DNA of 64,000 nt from Ulva prolifera. Its lineage: Eukaryota; Chlorophyta; Ulvophyceae; Ulvales; Ulvaceae. Below the pieces are notes generated by a model. The model had not been told where the DNA came from. It worked only from the letters and a program-made list of their open reading frames with translations, and made no database searches. The stretch is taken from the NCBI GenBank assembly GCA_023078555.1, contig CM041199.1, positions 6,019,315 through 6,083,314 on the forward strand. The letters are read 5' to 3'. This document shows, one piece after another, positions 45,560-57,500 of the stretch. The translations under genes were made by a program, and so were the position numbers. Position 1 is the stretch's first letter. Every line of letters starts with the position of its first letter.

Positions 45560-47368
45560 ATGGACTTGTTTCACAAAAAGAAGACGCTAAAAGGTGCGCC
45601 CTTGAAGACGGCAGCTCTGCTTACTTACATGTGAGCGCAATGCTGAACTTTGGGGAGTCTCCCTTTGTGGACGCGGACGGACCTTGGTTCTGAATTCAAG
45701 GCTCGTGTAGATTGTGCGCAGGAGGTGCTGTTTCTATGCACCATCAACTGACACGCGATCATATGCAGAAGAAGTAAGAGATGCACAGAAGACGAATCGT
45801 AGAGGTGTCCGGGGTAAGAAAGCTCCAGTGCGATCGTGCCGTGTGTGGGCCTGCTTGCCCAAATTCCCATGCCGCCGCTTGTACATCACATCATGGCAGT
45901 CAACGAGCTGAGTTAGATTTTCAATTCATGCCGATCAGGATCACGTATGGTCGACTGCGCCGTGCCCATGAGCACAGTAGTAAACGTGGGCACAGCTTGC
46001 ACTCGACACTCGAAACGCACCCCCCATGCCACCCGGGCAAGGCAGCCGCGATCCATGGGTACTGCCACCGTTGTAACTTCACTCAAAATTTTCTTGCAGA
46101 GATCGAGGCGGAGCTACGGAAGCTGGACAGAGAGGAGGCAAAGCTGATATCGGACATGAAGCAAGCTGCAAAAACCAATCCACCAACGGCCAAGGCGCTA
46201 GCGAAGCAGCTAGTGAGATTGCGGCAGAACCGCCAGCGCATGCAGGGCAGTGCCGCTCAGATCACCGGCATCAATGCAGGGCTCAAGTCCCAGCAGGTGC
46301 GATGCTGGCTCACCGAACACACAGTTGTCCCTGTCCACAGTGGCCAGCCTGTCCCTGTGGTGTACTAAATAAGATCTCCCAGGCACGTGTGACGTGGCGT
46401 GCCGCAAAAGCAGACCATAGAAGTAGAAGATTTGCGGCACACTTGCACACTTGCTTGCTCTCCTGCCCTCTGGTGCACTGGTGCAGCAGCCCCCTGCAGT
46501 ACCTGCAGTGTTCACTAGGCAGTTCTCCCTAGTTGTCAGGCAGCTGCCTCTCCGAGTCTTTCCTCGTAATACATACACTGGCACACCATCCGCGGATCTG
46601 GCTGTCAACTGCCAACAATCCACCCGAGAGGACACAACGGTCCCGGATCTCGGAGTTGTCAATGTCCTCTTCAGGAAACGGCTCATTTTTGCATTTACAT
46701 ATACTTTTGCATTTACTACACATGCTGTGCCACCAACCCCGAGCTCCGGCCGGCGGCGCTGAACCCACGGTGCATGCAGATCATGCACTCCAGCATGACG
46801 GCGGTCGCGGCGAGCGCGGAGGCGATGGGCAAGGTGTCGGCCGCGATGGACCCGGCCAAGGTGGCGGCGACGGCGCAGGAGTTTGCGAAGCAGAACGCGC
46901 GCATGGAGATGGCGGGAGACGTGATGGACGACGCGATGGAGGACATGTTTGAGGTCGAGGAGGGCGAGGCCGACGACCTCGTTAACCAGGCACGGCCCTC
47001 CCAGTCCCCACCCCCCCCTGTGCCGCACAAATGGTAATGATGCACGCCATACGCTGGGCTTCACGGCCGAGGTGCGGCGGGGGAGAGTCTGCGTGTGACG
47101 GAACGAGGGTGGTGCCCCAGTTATCGGCAGCGCATGCATGCCAAGGCAGCCCGACTCATATGTGAAAGATACAAAACGGCACTTGCACAAACAAGATCTG
47201 CTGGAAAGTGTGCAGGTGTTGGATGAGATCGGCATTGACGCGGTCTCCGGCGCTGTTTCGGCACCGAAACACCGCGTCGCGGCCCAGGCGGCACCGGCGG
47301 CTTCGGCCGCGGATAGCGGCGGGAAGGACGCCGAGCTCGAGGCTATGCTCGCGCAGCTGCGCTCGTAG
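45560..47368 (+). CDS. ESCRT-III subunit, VPS2/CHMP2 family (CHMP2B-like)
   Basis: Charged multivesicular body protein; it co-polymerises in ESCRT-III for membrane scission at endosomes and recruits VPS4. Exons 45560-45593, 45769-45804, 46100-46296, 46780-46989 and 47216-47368 splice in frame to 209 residues, the usual size. It starts MDLFHKKKTLKEEV, followed by the basic helix EIEAELRKLDREEAKLISDMKQAAKT and LAKQLVRLRQNRQRMQGSAAQI, the latter closer to CHMP2B than to CHMP2A. The acidic half has MEMAGDVMDDAMEDMF and DDLVNQVLDEIGID. The C-terminal DAELEAMLAQLRS fits the MIM1 consensus that binds the VPS4 MIT domain. The last intron begins with GC (46990) instead of GT; protein homology across the join (LVNQ/VLDEIG) requires this donor. 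Exon 2 is only 36 nt. The last two exons are much richer in third-position GC than the first three. Confidence 0.92.
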
Positions 47369-49642
47369 CCGCCGCCGCGGCCACCGCCGCCGCCGCCGTC
47401 GCTGTGCCATCGCCCCGGGGCACCATCGGATACGGAAGGGCTTGTTGCAGCTTGTTGCAGCGGCTCTGCGGGGTGTGGCCGCGCCCGCACGGGCACTCAC
47501 CCAGGCAGGCCGCTTGCCCTGGACTGCCGTGGCGAGCTCGGCGCAGCAAGCGGCCGCTGTGCGTAGATGTGGCAGCCTCTCTTGCGTTGATCCCGGGGCT
47601 CCTGCGGGAGCGATGCCCTGAATTGCAGGTGCTGTGTTGCTGCCACATGTGTCCACCTCGGCCGGACGATCCCGCCGTCATCACCAGACCGTCTCCCGGC
47701 GACTGACATCGAACAATCTAGCCGATTACGCAGCTACAGATATTTTGTGTGGGGCGGCTCAGCAGAGCTTCCTGCGTGGGCACCGCCTCTTGGGCGGGCC
47801 CGGCACCATGCATCTCCCCCACGCGGCCAGCGGCGCGTCCCGCGCTGAGCACCCGCAGCGGCCGCGGCCGGCTGCTTACTGCATGCATGCGGCGTCCTGT
47901 CAGCGAGCGCATACGCCAGGCGTGCCGCACTGCGCGACGTAGGGAGCTGCTCATGCGTACAGGGGGCGAGTTGGAGAGGGGGGCAGCGCCACCGGCGCCA
48001 TGCAGAGACACTGCAACCCAGCCAATCCGCACTGCCCCCAAGGCCGGAACAGCCCCTGCAGCTGCAACTGCGTGGCTGTGCTGCACGCATGGTTGTGCTG
48101 CAGGCATCGCGGGGCGTGGATGGGGCGCTACAGATGGGGGAACCATCTGCCACCCTTGCAGGGCTCGGCGGGGACTTGAGTCAGTGGCAGTAGTCCATCC
48201 GTGGGGTGGCAGCTGTGATTTCTGAGGTGCTTTAGATTTGATTTAGATTTTGCAGTTATGTGTGTGTGAATTGGTGGTGTAGAGTGTGCATAGGTGGCGG
48301 ATCAACGAGGGAATTGGCCCGGGTCGGAGGGGGGGCTTGAGCAGATTACAAGGACTGCGGCCATTGTATGGCAGAGCGCCCCATTGAAGTTCCTCAGGAA
48401 CAGTTCCTCAGGAACTGGTCGTGGTAGTGGCTTAGGGGGCGGGGGGGTGCTTCCTGGCCGAGCGAGGTGGCCAGTGGGTGCGCAGGGCTAGTGCAGGCCT
48501 GCATTGCTGCCAACATTGCAGGTGCTACCATGACGCAATCAGCCCCGTCACCGGTGCCGCTGTGTAGAGCACCACCGCCTTGCTGTCGTGCGCCAGGCGG
48601 GCCCTCCGACGCCTGGTGCAGCTGGACGGGTGAGGGGCGATTTATCGCCGAAATGACGTCGGCGATGTCTCGGCGGCGCCTCTGCCATTCCAGCGTCTGG
48701 CGGCGTACGCCGCTGGGGCTGCATGGGCGTGCTGTACAGCCAGGCGTCTGGGCGTGTGGGTTGATCTGCAGGGCCACAGCAGCCAGAGTGGCGTAGACAA
48801 TAGGGCAGGAGATGGATTTGGCATCTGTGAGTGTAAATATTGTGAAGTCTATGCTTTAGGACCTGTGTGGCGTATTCGGGCTTTGCGAGATGGAGCCTGC
48901 CATGTTGCTATCGGATGTATTGTACACTGTATGTGAGGGTGAGCGATGAGCGGGCGTTGTTGGACCTGCCTGGGTGGGCCGCTGTTGCCTCCGGAGCTGA
49001 CCAGGTTGCGATATACTATATGGTCAGTTGTGTATCAGTGTGAGACACACGATTGTGTGAATATGATATCCTCTCGGGCGTGCCTCAAATGGATCTGTCT
49101 CAGACTGCAACCAGAGTGTGTCTGAAGTATACACTGGAGCACTATCTCAATTGGAGGTTGCTGACATCCGGATGTTTGACTGGTAGTTAGTGCAGACAAG
49201 GTAAATTTGATGTGACTATGGTTCCGGAACTGGGACGTGGCTATCTTGGATCATGATTACAATGTCTTGTTACCTCGCTGTCGTCCAGTGCGACGGTAGC
49301 GGTTTACGTTTAGCTCGAGCGTCGCTTGTAGACACCGGTAGTACGTCTTTGCGTGACCGAGCACTGGCAATGACCATCACCACTGACTTGAATTGTGAGC
49401 ATCTCGTAGTTTATAGGCATCAGGTGTCTTCTGTGCTCCGCGGTGCGAAACACTGTGTGTCCGAAATTGGGCTGTGCAGGATCCCGTGGCTGTCTGTCAT
49501 AGTAGCTATTGCAGCATCGTCAACAGCTGTCAAATTCTTGTTCTACAATTGCTTATACTTATTCATCGTTGGTCACTGTACAAATCGCAGAACTGAGCAG
49601 GGAGGTGCACAGCGTTCAACGTCGCTGAGCCTATCGAGACGG
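47369..49642. other. Spacer between ESCRT-III and NFS1 genes
   Basis: About 2.3 kb. No recognisable exon. It includes a 14-nt direct repeat of a near-palindrome (48388-48415) and a copy of a short dispersed sequence (48350-48385) also found in introns of two genes in this window. The left part is GC-rich and keeps long but motif-free frames on both strands. Confidence 0.45.
48388..48415. repeat. Tandem near-palindrome, two 14-nt units
   Basis: AGTTCCTCAGGAAC is repeated twice head to tail, and each unit is nearly self-complementary. It could form a small cruciform or bind a dimeric factor. No gene is close enough to assign a role. Confidence 0.7.
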
Positions 49643-52600
49643 ATGTTGTCGTCGCTGGCCTTCCGAGCAGCGGCTCGCGCGAGCACGGCTGTGGATCAGG
49701 CTTCCGTCACGATCACCAAGTCTGTATGTGGAGCTCTACAAGCGAACGCAGCTGCCAGTAGACAGCACTCTGCAGCTGTGCCGCAAGAGGCATCCGGCCC
49801 TGTAGAAGGTCTGCATGCTGATCTTCCCTGCTAAGCATTTCCATATCTTGCTATGATATATTTTCAAGTACTGTCTGGGTCAGATACGTGATCGATACGG
49901 AACGCGTGTGCTCAAGCTGTTGGCTGGATGTATGAGGCCGTCAAACTGCCCGCGTCATCTGCAGGAGGATCCGATCAAATTATCAAAATGAAAGGTATTG
50001 AGCTCAAGGGAATTCCCACTTATCTGGATATGCAAGCGACGACACCGTTGGACCCACGCGTGCTGGACCGCATGCTGCCATACTGGACAACCAACTACGG
50101 CAATCCTCACTCTCGCACGCACTTGTTCGGCTGGGAAAGTGAGGATGCTGTTGAAGTCGCTCGTGCTCAAGTTTCAAGCCTCGTTGGTACGTTCCAGCCT
50201 CTGCGACGGTGTATCCACTTGTTTCTCCACACAGCACTGAGTGTGCCACCGAGGCAGCCTGTAAGCTCCAGCATCGCTGTCGCGCAATGCTCACGGAGAC
50301 AGGCACAGCTTACACTCAATATAGCCTGACCTGGCTTTATCGTCCTCGTGCGCCGTCTGTATCGATGTCTCGGGAATGTGCAGACATGATGGATCATGTG
50401 CCTCGACTCGTGCCACGCTGTTTCTATTTACATTCACAGACCGCATCTTTTCATCTATTTACGTTCACCACATCGAAGGGTCGCAAACGGTTACAGTGAC
50501 GTCTTGTCTTCAGTTCACCTCACAGCCGGCTCTCACACTGGACACGAGTGGCTCCCAAATATCCGGTCGTCACCCATTTCGGGCCCAAACATCAACATAA
50601 CGGGTGGCTAGACCATCAAGGACAATCCGAACATCTGTATCGCCATCTGCCTCTCAATCGACCTTGCATCCAACTCAACCTGGACATGCCCATCTCCCGC
50701 CCAGCCCCCAGCACTCAAGCCCGCCTCCCACCCGCCAACGCGCACACCTCCTGCATGCATGCAGGTGCGCAACCACGTGAGATCGTGTTCACCTCCGGCG
50801 CCACCGAGTCAAACAACCTCGCGCTCAAGGGCGTCGCCAACTTCTACAAGGACTCCAAGCGCCACATCATCACCACCCAGACGGAGCACAAGTGCGTCCT
50901 CGACTCGGCCCGTGTGCTGCAGCAGCAGGGCTTCGAGGTGACATACCTCGGCGTGGACTCAGAGGGCCTCATCAACGTTGACGAGTTCCGGGCGGCGATC
51001 CGGCCGGACACCGTGATGGCGTCGGTGATGTTTGTGAACAACGAGATTGGAGTCATCCAGCCGATGGAGGAGCTCGGCGCGATCTGCCGCGAGAACAAGG
51101 TGCGCCCGCTCGCCGCTCGCAGCCAGGGGAGCCGCCAGCCATGTCTGTTTGATTGCAAGTAGATAGTGCGTGCTGCTCGGCAAGCCGGGCCATGCACAAG
51201 GACGTGGCTGGCTCATAATCGCACAGCCTCAGTCGCGTGATCCGTGCACCGGCGTGATCTGTGTGTGCACCGGCGTGATCTGTGATCTGTGTGTGCACCG
51301 GCGTGAGCGGCTGCACCGGCGGGATCCGTGCAGCGGTCTGAAAAGGGGTCATGAGGGGCGCAGTCTTCTGAGATCAGCGCAATCGAGACCAAGCCTCCGC
51401 CACGGCAAGCGGGTGAGTGTCAGGGACCGCAGAACGGCCCCGCTACGACAGGCGCCCACGCTGGAGCTGGCACACCAGCCCCCCTCCGCAGCCGCCCCGG
51501 CCTCTCGCGAAAACCTGGGCTGCGGTGCAGGTGTTTTTCCACACCGACGCTGCGCAGGCCGTCGGCAAGGTGCCCGTCGACGTGAACGCCCTCAACATCG
51601 ACCTCATGAGCATCTCGGGGCACAAGCTGTACGGCCCCAAGGGCGTCGGCGCGCTGTACGTGCGGCGGCGGCCGCGCGTGCGCCTCGAGCCGCAGATGAG
51701 CGGCGGCGGCCAGGAGCGCGGCCTGCGCTCCGGCACCGTGCCGACCCCCCTCACCGTCGGCCTCGGCGCCGCCTGCGAGATCGCCTCTGAGGTCCTCACC
51801 ACCAGCTTTTCCCGCTTGCACCTCCTGTGCGTGCGGGTGCATGTGGTCCTGTACATTGCACTGTATTCAAATAGATGATTTGGCTGCTTCCGGCATCCGC
51901 TCTGTGATGCCGGTGAAGGCCACTCCTCTCTTCACCGCCCACCTGGCCGTGCTGCCCAGCGGACATGGGGTCTCGGCAGAGCATGGCTTGATCCCGTTGA
52001 GCAGTCTTGGCCGGTCAGAGCTGCAGGGTTCCCCCATGGTCATGGTTATGTCATCATGCAGACATGTCTTCAGTGTAGTGCAGCATCTGCTCGATCTCCT
52101 CGATGTGGCGTTGGTGGGGCGGCACTACGAAGCCGCGTCTCCGTGCAGCTGTACCTGACCCCTCCCCACGCATGGGGGGCCAGAAACCCTACAATCATTG
52201 CGCTCGCACGCCCAGCATGCACCCCTCGTCGCCACGCCACCACCCCGACCCGTCCCCCGGCTGTGCAGGAGATGGCCACGGACCGCGCGCACGTCGAGCG
52301 GCTGGAGAAGCGTCTCCGCGAGGGCATCATGGCACGCTGCGACCACGTGCAGCTCAACGGCCCGCTCTCCTACGCGCAGCGCTTCCCCGGCAACGTCAAC
52401 CTGTCGTTCGCGTACGTCGAGGGCGAGTCGCTGCTGATGGGCCTGCGCGAGATCGCGGTCTCCTCCGGCAGCGCCTGCACCTCCTCCTCCCTCGAGCCCT
52501 CCTACGTCCTCCGGTGCGCTCCTCGACCGAAAATCACCCTCCACTCCATTAGCCCAGCGGCATTTTGTTCATGTTGCTGGACAGTTCACGCCCGGGTGCT

Positions 52601-53284
52601 CGTGTGGTTGGCGTGTGCGTAGCACGCAGCATCCATGTTGTGTGGTGTGCGCTCGCCCGTCGATACGGCATGCGGTCCCGAGCGTAGCAGGGCCGCCAAG
52701 GTATGGGTGAGCTCAGGCAGGCAAGTGCGTGTCCGTCGCTTCTGTGGCGCTGGAGCATAGCGCGACGGGAACGGAGCGGAGCCGGTCTCTGGAGCTGGGT
52801 AGAATGAGCATTCGTACGTGCTGCAGACAGCTTGACCATGCCGCTAGGATGGCTCGGCCATCTGCGTAGGTGCATGGAACAGATGCATACAGGTTGACCA
52901 TGCCGCTAGGATGGCTGGGCCATCTGCGTAGCTGCATGGAACAGATGCGTACAACAGGGCAGGGAACAGGGCCGCAGGCTTGCATGCCCTCACACACACC
53001 TCAAGGCCGTCTCCAGAAACATCTTTGCACCTCCCAGGGGAGGGATTCTTGCGAGACAGGGGAGCAGGCGGTGGCGGTGTGCGTGCAGGGCGCTGGGAGT
53101 GGACGAGGAGATGGCGCACACGAGCATCCGGTACGGCCTCGGCCGCTTCACGACGGAGGAGGAGGTCGACGTCGCGATCGAGCAGACGACGGACCGCGTC
53201 GCGAAGCTGCGCGAGATGTCGCCGCTGTGGGACATGGTGCAGGACGGCATCGACCTCAAGACCATCCAGTGGAGCCAGCACTGA
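49643..53284 (+). CDS. NFS1: Mitochondrial cysteine desulfurase NFS1 (IscS type)
   Basis: PLP enzyme that takes sulfur from cysteine for mitochondrial Fe-S cluster assembly and tRNA thiolation. Exons 49643-49808, 49965-50186, 50765-51099, 51531-51791, 52269-52513 and 53089-53284 splice in frame to 474 residues, slightly above the usual 450. The N-terminal 55 or so residues are Ala/Ser/Arg-rich, as expected of a mitochondrial presequence. Then come [29 protein letters not shown], the TEHKCVLDS histidine motif, [20 protein letters not shown] with the PLP lysine at about 273, [13 protein letters not shown], and the mobile loop [21 protein letters not shown] with the catalytic Cys at about 398. 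The [17 protein letters not shown]-terminus is standard. All catalytic residues are present. Exons 1-2 have about half G or C at third positions; exons 3-6 are nearly saturated. Confidence 0.95.
51244..51320. repeat. Tandem GTGCACCGGCGTGATCTGTG-type repeat in NFS1 intron 3
   Basis: Three imperfect copies of a roughly 21 to 27-nt unit with a GTGCACCGGCGTGATCTGTG core lie in tandem, with a further partial copy. Intronic. Confidence 0.7.
52833..52954. repeat. 61-bp direct tandem repeat in NFS1 intron 5
   Basis: Two adjacent copies of a 61-bp unit containing TTGACCATGCCGCTAGGATGG and ATGGAACAGATGC, with few differences. Confidence 0.85.
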
Positions 53285-53430
53285 TGCGGCCGTGCGTGCC
53301 CGCCTCGCCGTGGGATTTGCGAATGACAGTTGCAACGCTTCAGGCAGCCGCGTGGCTCGCACTGACGCGGAGACCATCCTGTGGAGGCAGAACTGATGCG
53401 GTGGTGCTTGCTAGCCTCGCCGTGGGGTTT
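53255..53430. repeat. Tandem duplication of the NFS1 stop-codon region
   Basis: The last codons, stop and start of the 3' untranslated region of NFS1 (ACCATCCAGTGGAGCCAGCA onward) recur 112 bases downstream from about 53373, again ending in an in-frame-looking ACTGATGCGG and continuing into GCCTCGCCGTGGG. The second copy lies in the 3' untranslated region and is not needed for the protein. Confidence 0.8.
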
Positions 53431-54541
53431 TGGGAGGACTGCTGTGGTGATTGGGGCTCCCTGAAGCCATGAGCAGGAAGCATACAGCGCGGGGCCGGTC
53501 GGGCAGGCGATGACGCCTGTTGTGAATGATGGCCGTGGGGGTGGTGGCGTGCTGGCACCAGGTTGCTTAGTGTCTGTGGGAAGAGGCCACAGTGGGTGGT
53601 CGGGCATGTGCTGCTGCGGCTGATCCTCATGGTAGCGCGGTCGCCATGTTGTTTCTTTACGTTCGTTGTGGGCTTGCTGTACATCGGGAGCGTTGGCCAG
53701 TGTATGTATGTACCAGTTCCGTATCCGTCGGGTGAATGTAGCTGCTGTGGCTCATTGGAATCAGGTGAGACCATGACCGCAGAGAGCATGTCGTCTGGCA
53801 TGACGTATGTTTCGAGGGCATGCTTGTGCAACAGTGCTGAGCCTGCAGTAGCTGTGGAGGCTAGATGAGTGGGGAGTCAGGCGTGTAATTCGTTTGTATA
53901 CTTTTTTCTGACCGTGTGTGTCAACGCCTTTTTTTCAACTGTGGATCAGTTGCAGCACGTCCTTGGAGGTACTGTGCAACGTGGGGGGCTGTTGAGCTGA
54001 AGCAGCACGTCTGAAACGCTAAACAAGCGACACAGGATTTTTGCACAGCATGTATGGCATGGCCGGCTCTGAGATAGGCAAGCTCAGTGAGCGAGACAAA
54101 TATTCTCGCAACAGTGGAAGCATTGTCCAGCCTGTATCCACTTTCCAATGGACCACAGCCAGTCATTGCAGAGCAGTGACGATACCGAAATGCAAGGGCG
54201 AGCTTAAAATTCGCTTTCAAGTGGCCGCTGCAGCGCGCTGCGAAGCGATCAGGTGTGCCGGTCGTCGTCACCGCATGCATCACCGCATGTATGGCCACTT
54301 ACTTACCGACGACGGTAGCAGGATCATGTGATCCTCTCCGTTTCTGAGAGACTTCTGACTTGTGCAATGGAGAATCACGGGATGCGCGTCGTCGTTAGGT
54401 TATCGCCTGCAAGCCGATACCGCATGTATGGCTGACCTGGCGAGTGGATGTAGAACTGTCCAGTTGGTGGCCACTGAAGCCTACGGTGATGAAGTCTGAA
54501 TATCCACATGATTGAATGTGAATCGAAAGCAACGTGACGTT
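53285..54541. other. Spacer between NFS1 and glycerol-3-phosphate dehydrogenase
   Basis: About 1.25 kb with no gene seen. A TGTAA near 53884 could be the NFS1 polyadenylation signal. The stretch nearest 54541 should be the promoter of the dehydrogenase gene. Confidence 0.5.
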
Positions 54542-57500
54542 ATGTACATTCGCGCTGCAGTCTGCACAAGCGCGCTCTCTGGCGCGCTATGCACTGTCGG
54601 AGTATGGGCCACTTCGAATTGCGAACAGAAGCAGGTGCGCCTCGGGCATTCGTCAGTGATTTGTGCTGATGTATGGTATTGATTCAGCTCTGATGCTCAC
54701 AGGAGGATGACGAACATCTGTTGTCAGCGAAAAACATTCCTCCCAGGAAAGCGATGTTTCAGGCATTGCGCCGCACCACGCCTCAAGATCCCATGGACAT
54801 TCTAGTCATCGGAGGTGGAGCGACAGGAACAGGAATCGCGTTAGACGCAGCGACCAGGTACTGCTTGCACCTGGTGTTCTGTTGCACTTGACGCTTGGCT
54901 CACCGTCAGCTATCGAAACGCCATGCGACAGCTTTGCATGCAACACTTGACTCTGGTGATCACGGAGTAAAACATATGCGATATGTCTTGTGGCTATGTC
55001 CGGACCGAGGGGCCTGCACGGCTGCCTGCTTTCGTAGGCTGGTATCTGAAAGGAATACATGCACCGAAAACGCCTCGACGCTGCTCCCCACACTCTGGCG
55101 CTCGTAGCGCTCAATCGCGGCGCATGCCCTGTAAAGTAAGAATTTGCGGGCCTGTACTAGCTCCACTCTAGTTCTGAGTAGCTGTGCATGTCACCCCTCC
55201 TGCGAGTGATGGAACTGCTTTGGTTATGTGTTGGATATCCCCAGTCCAGAAATTCAGAAGAAGGTAGAGCACACTACTACCTGTGCTGCAGTCATCCATG
55301 CTACATTCTGGCGGTCACTCTGGGCAGCATGCCTGTGTCCGCGGTGCTTCTCCAAGCTTTCGCTGTATCATTGTGCAGAGCATGAGTACACTCACGTCGA
55401 GGGACCAGCAGTAGCTCTATCTGTTGTGCAGCACACCCCAAGGCTTCTGGAAAACTGCTCCTGTGTGACACGTCAGCTCGCTTGGTGTGGCTGTGTAAGA
55501 ACCATGATGCATATCGTTGAGGACATGCTCCTGAAGTGCGACCGTTCGAATGGATATTGCACCAACCGCATCGGGTGCCTGATCGATAGCTTGCCACAAC
55601 ATTGCACTGCCATGGCGACCTCAAGACGTCCATTTGCCTTGACTGCGCCTGCAGCCTAGCATTGCACCAGATCCCATGCTGTGATGATCCCATGCCAGCA
55701 TGGCATGCCCCACGGACACAATCCCATGTGCCAATTGTCCTAGAGCACTGCGAGCAAAAACTTCCACAAGCACAACCCAGCTTCACTATACCGCTACACG
55801 CCCCCCACAATGTTGTTCGTACTAGGCACCGACGCTAGGGGGCCTATCGTTCCACTGTTGTTTCAAAAATGTCCCTCGTCAGTCCCAGGTCCACATCAGC
55901 CACATGTCCTCAAACACAGCAAGCCACGGCCATCCAAACTGTACTGTAGACCTCCACGAGCAGCCCACCCTCGGATCCCTCGCCGTGAACAGCGACTCTC
56001 AGCAACATGATTACACCATCGCCACACCACTTTTGGGTCATTACACCAACTGGGCATAGATGCCACATCATTACGAGACAGCTGCCCTGGCCTTGTACTT
56101 GTGCGCACGCCCGCGCACATGCATGTGGATCCATGTGCGATGTCCAATGCGCCAGCAGGCACACGCCCGCGCACATGCATGTGGATCCATGTACGTTGTC
56201 CAATGCGCCAGCAGGCACACGCCCGCACATCTCAAATGCCCACACTCGCCGCCGGAATGTGCTGCTCTTCACGGCACTGGACCCGTTCACCATGCCCGCT
56301 GCCGTTGCGGTCCCCCTCATGGCTACGGGTGCGACTGCGCGGCACCCCTGGGGGGGGGGGGGGGGGGGGGGGGGGGGCTTGTAGGGCTGGATCCTCGGCG
56401 GCTGCGCGTGTTCCTGAGTTGCTTCTCGTGTTGGTATTCGGGATTCGATTGCTTTGTGTTGTCGCTCTGCCATACGATGGCCCGAGATCTTTTTTTTTTG
56501 TATGTTTTTTTTTGTATTTGTATTCCTCTTGGAGGGGTAGGAGGGGAGCCAGCGCGGCCGCGGTGTGCAGGGGCCTCCGCACGGCGGTGGTCGAGCGCGA
56601 CGACTTTGGCGCCGGCACGTCGTCGCGCAGCACGAAGCTCGTGCACGGCGGCGTGCGCTACCTCGAGAAGGCCGTCTTCAACGCCGACCTCAGCCAGCTC
56701 AAGCTCGTCTTCGAGGCGCTGAAGGAGCGCCGCATCATGCTTGACAACGCGCCGCACCTCAGCTCCACCCTCCCCATCATGACCGTGCGGCCCCGGCGTA
56801 CCCCGCCTGTGATGCTACGCACCCTATCTCACATTTATCCTGTCATGCACCGGCGTGGGCCCGTGTAGATTGTGCCTCAACATGACCAAGTGCCCCCCAC
56901 CCCCTCTGGGCCGCAGCCAGCCAGGTGAGTTGATTCATCGCATCTGGTACTGCTCCAGTGCATGCCCGCCCCCTTCCGCAGCAAGCCAGGCGAGTAGATT
57001 CGTCGCATCTGGTAATCATGGGGTAGTCCCAGTGCATGCCCGCCCTCCTCATGCACCTCGTGTGCCTCCTCGGCAGCACCAGGTGTGCCCGTGGGTCACA
57101 TCATGGGTCGCACAGTGAGACACACTGACTCCGATGCAGCGCATCTGTGGCTCACGTGTCGCTCGTTACCTGGGCTGAAGCCATGGCACTGCAGAACTCG
57201 AGCACAGAAGCCACAGTAGCGGGTCGCACGGCCTCCGCGGCACACGCCCATGCACTGCTGCGGCTGCCGCAGCACAGCCAGGGAGTGGAGCGCTCTCATG
57301 CGCCCGTGCTACATGCTGTGATGGGGGGCGGGCGTCTGCGACCGGCGCTTTCACCCCATCGCACGTGCTGTGCAGTGTTGGGTCGTCGGGCCCGATCGTA
57401 TGTAACAATTCCGAATATACAGGTCTACTTCCTGTGTGGCAGCCCTGGAAATGCTGCAAAGCGACCCAACACTGATGCTGTGATGAGGGGGGCATGCCCA

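Noticed and set aside
51244-51320. Repeat cluster as a CRISPR-like array
   Set aside because: Units are contiguous, irregular and without spacers; the setting is a eukaryotic intron.
56101-56868. 255-codon plus-strand frame as one protein
   Set aside because: The first half is intronic tandem repeat and a G run; only 56571-56784 is a real exon, defined by dehydrogenase homology and splice sites.
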